Part shown: piece by piece, positions 1-6,269 of the stretch
How the letters are laid out: each line of letters opens with the position of its first letter
Position numbering within the stretch: the first letter of the stretch is position 1
Source of the DNA: Acidobacteriota bacterium
GTDB taxonomy: Bacteria; Acidobacteriota; Vicinamibacteria; Vicinamibacterales; 2-12-FULL-66-21
NCBI GenBank assembly: GCA_020200195.1
Contig: JAIVJE010000461.1
Coordinates: 1 to 6,747, forward strand
Length of the DNA stretch: 6,747 nt
Reading direction: 5' to 3'
Notes under the pieces: model-generated
What the model saw: the letters and a program-made list of their open reading frames with translations, nothing else
Told to the model about the DNA's origin: nothing
Databases searched by the model: none
Made by a program: the position numbers and the translations under genes

Positions 1-557
1 CGGCAGTAACGAGCCTCCATAGATCCGGGCATCCTGTACGCCTGCAGGTCGGTGGAAGCGACTCGGTGTATTCGCCCGGTTACCTGTCGTCACTCCAGCG
101 TGAGTACGGACATTGGCCAAACATCACGTTTCACGGCTACGTTCCTGAAGTGCACGTCCCGTCTCTTTTCCAGCAATCTGCAGCCGCGGTGTTGCCGTAT
201 CGGACAACGACGGGCGCCTCATCCGTTGCAATGCAGGCCGCCATGTATGGAACGGCGATTCTCGCTGCTGACGTCCCGGGGCTGCATCTGATGGGCAGCC
301 TTGGCTTGGAAATGACCTTCCTGAAATTTGAGGATCCGTCGTCGCTCGCCGCGCAACTGGCAGGATTCCTTTCCGCACCCCTGTCGCATGCTGGGCAGGT
401 CGAGCACAATCTTGCCTACTGCAGGACCGTCAGAATGGTGGACATCGTCAACGCGTATCTCGACGAGATTGAAAGCTTGGACCACGAGCGCCATCAGGGC
501 CGAATGACCGTTGAAATGAGGAGCTCGGTCGCGACGATGCGAGACAGCGAGACCTAG
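1..557 (+). CDS. Glycosyltransferase, GT4/GT-B type, C-terminal fragment (5' end outside window)
   Basis: The reading frame is open from the left edge (first complete codon at position 3) to a TAG at 555-557, giving 184 residues, so the true start lies upstream. It looks like the C-terminal, nucleotide-sugar-binding half of a GT-B glycosyltransferase that moves a sugar from an activated donor to a glycan or lipid acceptor in the cytoplasm. Supporting signs are the strand-end motif VGGSD (fragment residues 16-20), then NITFHGYVPE, the segment VLPYRTTTGASS, an AMQAAMYGTAILAADVPG stretch matching the GT4 'EA(M)A.G.P(V)(V)..D.P' region, and a closing helix. The usual EGFG..EA glutamate is not obvious, as in GT4 members with a TG.S variant. 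GC content is visibly lower than in the genes to the right (about 52-67% in hand-counted 60-base lines). The acceptor and linkage cannot be told. Confidence is good for the fold and low for specificity. Confidence 0.8.
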   Translation, partial: AVTSLHRSGHPVRLQVGGSDSVYSPGYLSSLQREYGHWPNITFHGYVPEVHVPSLFQQSAAAVLPYRTTTGASSVAMQAAMYGTAILAADVPGLHLMGSLGLEMTFLKFEDPSSLAAQLAGFLSAPLSHAGQVEHNLAYCRTVRMVDIVNAYLDEIESLDHERHQGRMTVEMRSSVATMRDSET

Positions 558-586
558 CTGGAGACGTTCGGGAAGCGCGATGCCCC

Positions 587-607
587 AGCTCGGTAAACCT
601 ACCGGCT
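587..607 (+). terminator. Weak hairpin in the gap between the two plus-strand genes
   Basis: In the 96-base gap at 558-653, AGCTCGGTA (587-595) can pair with TACCGGCT (600-607) across a four-base AACC loop, giving eight pairs with one bulged T. No run of T follows, so this is not a convincing intrinsic terminator; it may be a weak or chance structure. No clear promoter hexamers were found in the rest of the gap. Confidence 0.2.
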
Positions 608-653
608 CGAAACGCTAGTCGGGCCTCCTCTGCGCGGAGTACGCTTCCCCGAC

Positions 654-2132
654 GTGGTTCAACCGGCGACTCCTATACCGCCTCCCAATCGACAGGAACA
701 ACCACCGAAGGGGCCTGACGAGCCCGTTCGCCGGTGGGTGGCCGTTTGCGACGCCGTGACGCTCGGCCTCCTCCTCACAGCCGCCGACATCGCGGTTTTC
801 GGTGGAATCCGGCTATTCTCCGGTCCTTTTGGAATCTCGCTGACCACCGTCTGGCGTGTGGTCGTGGCTGGCGTGATCGTCGGCTTGGTCCGGCACCTGC
901 TTATGCCGCGCCCGTCGCTCGTGCGGCGTGCGATGCTCGCGGCCGCCGCCGCGCGCGAAGTCGCGCGTGCGCGCCGGTTCCGCGTCGTGACTCCTGTCTG
1001 GATCACGTTCAGGCTTGGCATACTCGTCGTCGGACTCTTCGCAGTGGCTGCGATCGGGGTGCCGCGGCAAGCCGAACCGCTGCGGTCCGCAGGCAACCCA
1101 CTGCTCGACCTGGCGGAGCGCTGGGATGCAGGTTGGTACGTGCAGACCGCGATTGAGGGATACCGTTGGAGGCCCGAGGCCGCGCGATCCCAGCAGAATA
1201 TCGCGTTTTTCCCCGGCTATCCGGTCCTGATGCACATCGGCGGCGCGATCCTTGGCGCGCGGCCCAGACCCGCGCCCCCGCGGCATGTCGCGCGACCGCG
1301 GTTATGGCGCAGGACCCTGCTTGGCGGTTGGCTGATCGCGCTTGGGGCGTCATACTTCGCGCTCAACGCACTTTATACGTGGGCCTGGAACGTCGGCGGC
1401 CGGATCGCGGCGGCACGATCAGTCGTGCTTATGTCTGCCTACCCCTTCGCGCTGTACTCCAGCGCTGCGTACACGGAATCGCTCTTTGTGCTCGGCGCGC
1501 TTTCCGCCTTCAACAACCTGACTGCAGGACGGGCCGGTTTGGCGGCGGGGTGGGGACTCTTCGTGGGCCTGATACGGCCGAATGGATTCCTCCTGACCCT
1601 GCCGCTTGCGGTGATAGCGGCTCGGCACGGTGCAACCCGGCCGCGTCTATGGCTCGCTGCCGCCGCACCCGGAATCGGCATGGCACTCTTTTCCGGATAT
1701 ATCTGGTGGTTGACAGGTCGTCCGCTGGCCTGGGCGGAAGCTCACGCTGCTTGGGGACGCACTCCATTGACGTGGAACGCGGCCAGCGCTTCATTCGACC
1801 TGCTTGCCAGCGAAGGCGTGCTCACATACGCGACCACACGACCGTTCGACATGCTGAACGGGGTCGCGGTGATGTTCGCGCTGTCGCTCACGCCGATCGT
1901 GTGGCGGCGGCTTGGAGCGCCAGCAACAGTCTTCGTGCTCGTAAACCTCGTGCCCCCTCTGCTTGCGGGCGGCCTGATGTCAATGGGTCGGCTCACCTCG
2001 ACCCTCTTTCCACTGTTCGTTGCGCTGGCGCTCATCGTCCCTCGCCGGCACATGATCCTCTGGGTCGGCGTATTCGCGCTGCTCCAGGGACTCGCAGCCG
2101 CCATCTTTTTCACGTGGCGCCCGCTGGTGTAA
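654..2132 (+). CDS. PIG-V-like integral membrane glycosyltransferase (GT-C fold, mannosyltransferase-family)
   Basis: This 492-residue polytopic membrane protein resembles the PIG-V/Mannosyl_trans2 family, whose eukaryotic member adds a mannose to GPI precursors from a dolichol-phosphate donor. Bacterial members are thought to use polyprenyl-phosphate sugars at the outer face of the inner membrane. Family marks seen are ERWDAGWY (155-162) with the likely catalytic Asp158 in the first large external loop, QNIAFFPGYP (181-190), AYTESLF (272-278), GLIRPNG (305-311) and the C-terminal SMGR..STLFPLF region (443-455). Hydrophobic helices lie near 34-52, 63-83, 119-136, 223-245, 254-286, 296-322, 333-353, 400-416, 423-441, 449-463 and 467-487. 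A Pro/Arg-rich loop sits at 202-220. The start is GTG with only a distant GGAG (636-639, 14 bases away); GTG at 738 is a possible alternative that would drop a Pro-rich cytosolic tail. Substrate unknown. Confidence 0.8.
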   Translation: MVQPATPIPPPNRQEQPPKGPDEPVRRWVAVCDAVTLGLLLTAADIAVFGGIRLFSGPFGISLTTVWRVVVAGVIVGLVRHLLMPRPSLVRRAMLAAAAAREVARARRFRVVTPVWITFRLGILVVGLFAVAAIGVPRQAEPLRSAGNPLLDLAERWDAGWYVQTAIEGYRWRPEAARSQQNIAFFPGYPVLMHIGGAILGARPRPAPPRHVARPRLWRRTLLGGWLIALGASYFALNALYTWAWNVGGRIAAARSVVLMSAYPFALYSSAAYTESLFVLGALSAFNNLTAGRAGLAAGWGLFVGLIRPNGFLLTLPLAVIAARHGATRPRLWLAAAAPGIGMALFSGYIWWLTGRPLAWAEAHAAWGRTPLTWNAASASFDLLASEGVLTYATTRPFDMLNGVAVMFALSLTPIVWRRLGAPATVFVLVNLVPPLLAGGLMSMGRLTSTLFPLFVALALIVPRRHMILWVGVFALLQGLAAAIFFTWRPLV

Positions 2133-2141
2133 TCTCGGCCG

Positions 2142-2178
2142 CCGGTTGCGACTCAGCGTATGGTGGCCGGTCGCGACC
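2142..2178 (+). repeat. Near-identical 11-bp repeat / hairpin in the convergent gap, possible terminator
   Basis: CCGGTTGCGAC (2142-2152) recurs as CCGGTCGCGAC (2167-2177), 10 of 11 identical and offset by 25 bases. The second copy contains the perfect palindrome GGTCGCGACC (2169-2178), so the two copies can also pair as a nine-base stem (2144-2152 with 2170-2178, one G-U) around a 17-base loop in the plus-strand transcript. It lies between two genes that converge (stops at 2132 and 2201), where a terminator is expected. There is no T-run, so intrinsic termination is uncertain. Confidence 0.3.
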
Positions 2179-2200
2179 AGCACGACTTGGATGCACCGAT

Positions 2201-3586
2201 TCAGCGAAGCGCGAACACATCAGCGGCGCCGCGGCCATCCCAGAAACTCCCGATGTGGGGCAGTCGATAGTGGCTGGTCAAGATGTAGAGAGTGCGCGAG
2301 GAAGCTTCCCGATCTGGATACTCGTGAACGATCAGGTAACGGACCCCGTCGCGCCGCAGTTGCATGACCGACAGGTCGCTTGGGAAGTCTTTCATCGCCT
2401 CCCGCAGCTGGAGATACCCGGGCGGCACGTAACCACTGTATCCATTCACCGTGGGCATCCAGTGAAATGTCGACATGTAGGCATAGCGCGGCTCCTCGAA
2501 CGGCCAGCCATTCACGGGGGCCATGGGGAACTCCGCGACGATGCCTCTTGGCTGCTTCGCGAGCCATGCGTACAACGGAGGAGGGTCGTTGTCGTAACTG
2601 GTAAGCGCCAGCGGCACCGTCCAGTACTCGAGGAGCAGGATGCCGGCAACCGCTACCGGCATGACGCGCCGAAGCACCGGTCTCGCCGCGGCCTCGAGCG
2701 CAGCGTATCCATACGCGGCCAGCGCGGCTAGAAAAAACACCACGAAGATCCCCAGCCGTGCGGGCGCGCGCAGACTCTGAAATGGCGGCGCCCGTTCATA
2801 GAGGAACCGATATGTGTAACCGTACATTCCGAGCGACATCTCGAACGCGAGAACAAGCGCGATGACGTAGACGATTTGGACTTTCACCGGCGGCCTGAGC
2901 AGTAGTCCTATCAACGCGAGTATGGCGGCCAGCACACCGGGCAGGAGACGCCGCTCGCCCCGGCCGCGGCGGCCTCCATACAGGAGGTTCCCTTCCGGTG
3001 CGATGACGTAGTTACGTGGCTTTGCGCTGAACATCCTGGTCTCTTCGATCGAACGGACGCCGACGCGTTCCCTCGTGCGCAAATAAGGGATGGCATAGGC
3101 ACCGACGAGCACGCCGGCGACCACGCCGCCAAGCGCCAGGCTCGCAATGGTTCGAATCAGACGTTCGCGTGGCACCGTGATCAACGACAGCAAGGACGCA
3201 AGACCCAGGAGCATCGCGAGGAACAGACCGTAGTAGATGCTCGACGCCATCTGCAGGCCCACGAACAGGCCGGTGAGCGCGCCGAACCGCCACCTGCCGG
3301 TCTCGCACGCCCGCTGCAGCGCCCAGAATGCCCAGGGCAGCCACACGGTCCATTGCAGCTCCATGTGCATGTAGTCCGAAAGGGTCAGTGCTCCGCGGTC
3401 GGGATAGAAAATGTTGCCGTCGAAGAGGCGCGTAGGGTTGGTGGAGAGCGCGTGCGCGATCCAGGTGAGGCGCCACATGTTGAAGAACACATCCTGATGG
3501 TCGGCGCCGTGGCTCCCCAAATGCGCCGCCTGCGGCCAGGTCATCAGAATGGTGAGCGCCGCGAACAGTGGCAGGATCCTGATCAC
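2201..3586 (-). CDS. GT-C-like membrane protein, apparently lacking two N-terminal helices
   Basis: This 461-residue polytopic membrane protein resembles the uncharacterised bacterial GT-C (RgtA/PMT-like) proteins that are thought to use lipid-linked sugars outside the inner membrane. It has a first helix (2-16), an external loop with DHQDVFFNMW (29-38) and FDGNIFYP (55-62), then MHMELQWTVWLPWAFWAL (73-90), SSIYYGLFLA (115-124), GERRLLPG (210-217), RAPARLGIF (273-281) and a soluble C-terminal domain from about 330. Further helices are near 104-137, 143-169, 214-230, 236-254, 278-300 and 306-325. In relatives as I recall them, about 60 residues with two helices separate the FYP loop from the MELQW-type segment; here only RGALTLSDY lies between. 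The GTG start at 3586 overlaps the upstream TGA (GTGA) and has GGGA seven bases before it; ATG at residue 15 would destroy the first helix. It is the third gene of the operon. It may be a functional variant or a damaged enzyme. Confidence 0.72.
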   Translation of the reverse strand: MIRILPLFAALTILMTWPQAAHLGSHGADHQDVFFNMWRLTWIAHALSTNPTRLFDGNIFYPDRGALTLSDYMHMELQWTVWLPWAFWALQRACETGRWRFGALTGLFVGLQMASSIYYGLFLAMLLGLASLLSLITVPRERLIRTIASLALGGVVAGVLVGAYAIPYLRTRERVGVRSIEETRMFSAKPRNYVIAPEGNLLYGGRRGRGERRLLPGVLAAILALIGLLLRPPVKVQIVYVIALVLAFEMSLGMYGYTYRFLYERAPPFQSLRAPARLGIFVVFFLAALAAYGYAALEAAARPVLRRVMPVAVAGILLLEYWTVPLALTSYDNDPPPLYAWLAKQPRGIVAEFPMAPVNGWPFEEPRYAYMSTFHWMPTVNGYSGYVPPGYLQLREAMKDFPSDLSVMQLRRDGVRYLIVHEYPDREASSRTLYILTSHYRLPHIGSFWDGRGAADVFALR

Positions 3587-5421
3587 AGTTCGATCCCGAT
3601 CATCTGCATCAGCCGCAAGGCATTCCGCGACGTCGCGAGGCCCGGACGCAGCCGGTAGTCGAACGTCATCCCGCCGTGCTGGTCGATGGTTTCCGTGAAG
3701 TGCACGAGCCGGGCCGCGGAGCGGATCGGCTCCTCTCCGGCCAGGTTCAAATCGTGGGTCGTCATCGCGCCGATCGCGCCGGCGTCGAGGAGGTGCCGCG
3801 CGACGGCCCTGACGGCGATGTCGCGTTCCGCGCTGTTGGTTCCCTGCAGAATTTCGTCGAGAAGATACAGCAGGACTGGTCCGCCCGCGGATGCCTCGGC
3901 GGCGTCGACCACGCCCTTCAAGCGGGCCAGCGCGGCCATGAAGTACGAGACGCCGAGTTCGAGCGAGTCCTGAACCCGGATGCTCGTCTGAAGATTGACG
4001 ACCGGCATCCGCAGCGACTCCGCGCACGCGACGCCCCCGGCTTGTGTCATGACGGCGTTCAAGCCGATCGCGCGCAGAAGCGTGCTCTTGCCCGACATAT
4101 TTGAACCCGTGATGAGCAGCAGCGTGCCCGGCGGACCCAGCTCGACGTCGTTGGGGACACGCCGGCCATCCGGAATCAGCGGGTGCCCCATGGCCGTCGC
4201 GACAAAACGAGGGGCCTCGACGATCTGCGGGACGCACCAGGACGGATTGTCATACCGGGCGCCGCCGAGGGCGCTGAGACCGTCCAGTTCCGCGAGCGCG
4301 TCGAGCCACTCGCGCACGTGCCGCCCGGCGGCACGCCGCCAGCGTTCCAAGGCGAAGAGCACGTGAAAATCCCAAAGCGTGAACGCCTGGATCGGGAAGT
4401 GGAAGATTGCCGCGCCCGTCCGGAGCTCGGCGAAGCCCAGGATGCGATTGAGCTGCCGCATGCACTGCGGCGCGGACGCCCCATCGGCGGAGAGCCGCAG
4501 CTGGAGGGTGGCGAGGACGCCTGGCGGCGCCGGCGCGCGTGTCGCGTGCTCGAACAGCGCCGCATATCGACTCAGCGCCCGCTGACCGGTTCCGGCGCGT
4601 TTGAACGCTCTATGGACCATGGGCGTCAGCGCGAACGACAGGACGATGCCGGCCAGGAGCGGTATCAGCCAGAATGCTGCGACGAGCACTCCAGCCAACT
4701 GCAGCCCCAGGAGCATCCAGATCGCGGCGAGGATCAGATAGACCGCGACGTGCAGCAGCACATTGCGACGTTGCCCGGGGCCGGGTGCTTCCGCCCACTC
4801 GAGGAACAGCGCGATTTCCGCGTGGCGCGCGCCAGCCGCCAGCACTCCATGCGCCGCGAGCTGCTCCCTCCACTCGTCTGACTCTGCAAGCACCGCAGCC
4901 GCTTGCTGGCGACCGAGGACGAGCGCTTTGTCAGACGGGACGAGCAGCCAGCCTGCCAGCGTGAGCGCGCCTGACGGGGTTGCGGCCGGACCAAGCCACT
5001 GAAACAGCGACGCACGGCCGAACAGGTCGAGATCGAGGGCGTCTGGATGCCGTGTCGTGTCGAGGCCGGGCGGCGGATCGGCTGGCGGCAACGCCGGCCA
5101 GTCGCGCGCCACGCGCGCCACGTTTCGAGTGCTCACCGCCCGCAACGCCTCGAACCAGGCGACCCGCTCCTCGACGCGTGCGTGCCACACGACGAGTGCG
5201 GCGAACGCGACGAAGAGCGCGACGGCAACCCAGATGAAGACAGGTGAGGCCCCCCGCGCGAACGCCGACATGAGGCACGCTGCAGCCGGAAGGAAGGTCA
5301 ACAGCCGCAACCGTGAGATGCGCGCCGATCGCCGCGCTTCCTCGTCGCGGCGTGCCGCGTGGCGCGCAGCACGGTCTGCGTAGTGATCGCTGGGTGGTAC
5401 CGGCGCACGCGCGGGCGTCAT
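3583..5421 (-). CDS. Membrane-anchored MutS-like ATPase (MutS core without mismatch-recognition domains)
   Basis: This 612-residue protein has the MutS-family ABC-type ATPase at its C-terminus: Walker A GSNMSGKST (439-447), the signature/Q-loop region VNLQTSIRVQDSLELGVSYF (475-494), Walker B LLYLLDEILQGTNS (517-530, Asp522 and Glu523) and the H-loop TTHD with His556. Before it are a lever-like helical region containing LWDFH (349-353) and four probable membrane helices at about 39-55, 61-80, 221-240 and 244-265. The Arg-rich first 38 residues would be cytosolic. True MutS is about 850 residues, with N-terminal mismatch-binding and connector domains that are absent here, so mismatch repair is unlikely to be its role. 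Its real substrate is unknown. The start ATG overlaps the upstream stop as ATGA. A GGAGGG lies 15 bases upstream, further than usual, so translational coupling is likely. The last four bases overlap the next gene. ATPase assignment is secure, function is not. Confidence 0.88.
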   Translation of the reverse strand: MTPARAPVPPSDHYADRAARHAARRDEEARRSARISRLRLLTFLPAAACLMSAFARGASPVFIWVAVALFVAFAALVVWHARVEERVAWFEALRAVSTRNVARVARDWPALPPADPPPGLDTTRHPDALDLDLFGRASLFQWLGPAATPSGALTLAGWLLVPSDKALVLGRQQAAAVLAESDEWREQLAAHGVLAAGARHAEIALFLEWAEAPGPGQRRNVLLHVAVYLILAAIWMLLGLQLAGVLVAAFWLIPLLAGIVLSFALTPMVHRAFKRAGTGQRALSRYAALFEHATRAPAPPGVLATLQLRLSADGASAPQCMRQLNRILGFAELRTGAAIFHFPIQAFTLWDFHVLFALERWRRAAGRHVREWLDALAELDGLSALGGARYDNPSWCVPQIVEAPRFVATAMGHPLIPDGRRVPNDVELGPPGTLLLITGSNMSGKSTLLRAIGLNAVMTQAGGVACAESLRMPVVNLQTSIRVQDSLELGVSYFMAALARLKGVVDAAEASAGGPVLLYLLDEILQGTNSAERDIAVRAVARHLLDAGAIGAMTTHDLNLAGEEPIRSAARLVHFTETIDQHGGMTFDYRLRPGLATSRNALRLMQMIGIEL

Positions 5422-6212
5422 GTGCGCGCTGCGGCGCCCTCCGGTTTCCGCGCCTCGATGTTCAGACGCCAGTAATCGAGCGTAAATGGGGGATCGTCGC
5501 CCGCTGCCGCGGCGGCCAGGGCGTTTACGAACGCCGGGCGATCGCCGGGCGGCAGACGGTCAACGTGATGCCGCACGCACACGCACGCGATGAACTCGCA
5601 GTACGCATCGGCTGTTGCGAGCGATGTAGGCGCAGGTTCGAGCGATACGTCGATGTCGATGAACCCCGCGCGCGCCAATCGCTCGGTAGTGGTCGCGACG
5701 TCCGCGAATTCCCAGGGGTCGTCCCATTGCTGGAACGACGCGCGAAAGGCAGGGCTGGCCATGAGCGCGTGCGCGCGCGTCAGCAGCCCGCGCAGGTTGG
5801 GTCCACCGCCGCACTGTGCGATGAATCGTCCGCCGGGCTCGAGCACGCGGTAGATACCGGCGAAAGCGGTCGCGTGATCGCGGATCCAGTGCAGCGTCGC
5901 GGTGCTGAAGACTGCACGAAATGCCTCCACGAATGGCAGTGCCGCCCCGTCTCCACGCACCAGGGCTGCACGCATGCCGCGGTCGGCGAACCACCGTGCG
6001 GCCTCCGCCAGCATCGTCTCCGAACGGTCGAGCGCGACAATCTGACCGTCGCCGGCCGCCGTCACGAGATCAGATGTCAGACGGCCCGTTCCACACCCGA
6101 GATCGAGGATTCGTTCGCCGCGTTCAGGCGCAAGCCGCTGCAGCACTCGCACTCCCCACATCCGCTGCGGCTCCGAGAGGCGATGGTACAGTGTGGCGTC
6201 CCAATCCGACAT
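5418..6212 (-). CDS. Class I SAM-dependent methyltransferase, trans-aconitate methyltransferase-like
   Basis: This 264-residue soluble protein has the Rossmann-fold methyltransferase motifs in order: motif I ILDLGCGTGRLT (35-46), the acidic end of strand 2 in VALDRSETML (59-68, Asp62 expected to bind the ribose of SAM), GDGAALPF (87-94), and FSTATLHWI (102-110) followed by a VLEPGGRF strand. The S.A.LHW form and the N-terminal DWDATLYHRLSEPQ segment are typical of Tam-like enzymes, which methylate carboxylates of small acids, but many relatives act on other molecules, so no gene symbol is given. The start is ATG at 6212, where the conserved SDWDA.LY begins; no clear ribosome-binding sequence precedes it. 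It is the first gene of the operon and its stop overlaps the start of the MutS-like gene. The substrate is unknown. Confidence 0.85.
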   Translation of the reverse strand: MSDWDATLYHRLSEPQRMWGVRVLQRLAPERGERILDLGCGTGRLTSDLVTAAGDGQIVALDRSETMLAEAARWFADRGMRAALVRGDGAALPFVEAFRAVFSTATLHWIRDHATAFAGIYRVLEPGGRFIAQCGGGPNLRGLLTRAHALMASPAFRASFQQWDDPWEFADVATTTERLARAGFIDIDVSLEPAPTSLATADAYCEFIACVCVRHHVDRLPPGDRPAFVNALAAAAAGDDPPFTLDYWRLNIEARKPEGAAART

Positions 6213-6269
6213 TTGATTCAGTGTACAGTCCGTGCGGGCATCGTGACCGTCTGATCCGTCGAGGTGTGT
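6213..6269. promoter_or_regulatory. Divergent promoter region between the methyltransferase operon and the creatininase-like gene
   Basis: Only 57 bases separate two divergent starts (6212 minus, 6270 plus), so both promoters must lie here or reach into the genes. On the minus strand a -10-like TACACT (6225-6220) would put transcription start nearly at the ATG, hinting at a leaderless message, but no matching -35 is clear. On the plus strand TTGATT (6213-6218) resembles a -35 with only a poor -10 downstream, and GAGG (6261-6264) is the ribosome-binding site for the gene at 6270. Location is inferred from layout; the hexamers are weak. Confidence 0.4.

Noticed and set aside
1166..2731. 521-codon open frame on the plus strand
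   Set aside because: It runs out of frame through the PIG-V-like gene and then antisense through the GT-C-like gene; its composition is Arg/Ala-rich without any domain, as expected of a shadow frame in GC-rich DNA.
3587..4237. Upstream extension of the GT-C-like reading frame by 217 residues inside the MutS-like gene
   Set aside because: The extension is Arg/Gly-rich, has no family features and overlaps the well-supported ATPase domain. The GTGA overlap at 3583-3586 and the first membrane helix mark the real start.
4798..4806. FLE at residues 206-208 of the MutS-like protein as a mismatch-recognition FxE motif
   Set aside because: The real motif is near the N-terminus of MutS in a dedicated domain. 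Here it falls just before a membrane helix with no surrounding similarity, so it is coincidence.
5313..6254. 313-codon open frame on the plus strand
   Set aside because: It lies antisense to the methyltransferase, whose motifs are clear, and has low-complexity Arg/Ala/Gly content.
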